Source of the DNA: Robiginitomaculum sp.
GTDB lineage: Bacteria; Pseudomonadota; Alphaproteobacteria; Caulobacterales; Maricaulaceae
DNA length: 5,194 bases
Reading direction: 5' to 3'
Assembly: GCA_002733385.1 (NCBI GenBank)
Contig: NVVO01000011.1
Location: 1 to 5,194 of the forward strand
The position numbers were made by a program, and so were the translations under genes. Below the pieces are notes generated by a model that saw only the letters and a list, made by a program, of their open reading frames with translations, had not been told where the DNA came from and ran no database searches. Positions 5,073-5,194 of the stretch are shown here, piece by piece (position 1 is the first letter of the stretch; each line of letters starts with the position of its first letter).

Positions 5073-5194
5073 CCAAAAACCACCTCTATACAGACACGCT
5101 CCCGCAGTTCGGATTTCGAGCTTTTATGGTTGTGTGTTGGGTTTTCCAAAGCACGCCGGTGCGGTGCCCCGGAATTGATCCGTCGGAAGCGCCG
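5069..5194 (-). other. Unrecognised open frame running in from the right edge
   Basis: A minus-strand frame is open from the window edge for 41 codons to a TGA at 5069-5071, which overlaps the -35 box of the hydrolase promoter. Its start, if any, is outside the window. The peptide contains NSGAPHRRALENPTHNH and matches no family I recognise. GC content is clearly higher at 5150-5194 than at 5030-5090, so a boundary lies here. It could be the tail of a gene, a conserved non-coding element or chance. Confidence 0.15.

Noticed and set aside
1..5194. A novel multi-gene system, defence island or CRISPR array
   Set aside because: All genes belong to common single-function families, there are no spaced direct repeats of CRISPR type, and the only mobile element is a decayed IS.

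Overview
The window looks like ordinary chromosome from a Gram-negative proteobacterium. I would guess an alphaproteobacterium of moderate GC, from the style of the SDR, EthD-family and flavin-nucleotide-binding proteins, but this is inference and no rRNA or marker gene confirms it. A lipoprotein signal peptide and an E. coli-type thymidine kinase fit a Gram-negative host. Every convincing gene lies on the minus strand, so the window is best read from right to left.

Right block (about 5100 down to 2946): a sigma-70-like promoter (TTGACA at 5067-5072) is overlaid by a perfect 8-bp-arm inverted repeat. It drives a two-gene unit: a lipoprotein that fuses an NTF2-like (DUF4440/SnoaL-type) domain to an alpha/beta serine hydrolase, then a short-chain dehydrogenase whose Shine-Dalgarno overlaps the hydrolase stop codon. 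The substrates are unknown. The last 125 bases at the right edge hold only an unrecognised open frame running in from outside.

Middle block (2945 down to 1006): a 262-bp intergenic stretch carries about 4.5 tandem copies of an 11-bp unit and a possible promoter. It leads into a pyridoxamine-phosphate-oxidase-like flavin-binding protein, thymidine kinase (tdk), and the N-terminal quarter or so of a DUF1704 (QEGLA-motif/tyrosine-carboxypeptidase-like) protein. These genes are closely spaced and probably form one operon.

Left block (1022 down to 1): the DUF1704 gene is cut off by the terminal inverted repeat of an IS1595-family (IS1016-type) insertion sequence, which supplies its premature stop. 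The IS has lost its other end. Its transposase frame runs straight into the start of an intact EthD-family gene, and the last IS-derived codons appear to provide the EthD Shine-Dalgarno. The layout suggests insertion followed by an adjacent deletion or rearrangement that removed the rest of DUF1704, the left IS end and the original upstream region of the EthD gene. That would leave the EthD gene downstream of the tdk operon and the transposase.

I see no defence system, CRISPR array, tRNA, rRNA or new multi-gene system. The most interesting points are the IS scar with its borrowed ribosome-binding site, the promoter-embedded inverted repeat, the NTF2-hydrolase lipoprotein fusion and the 11-bp tandem repeat.
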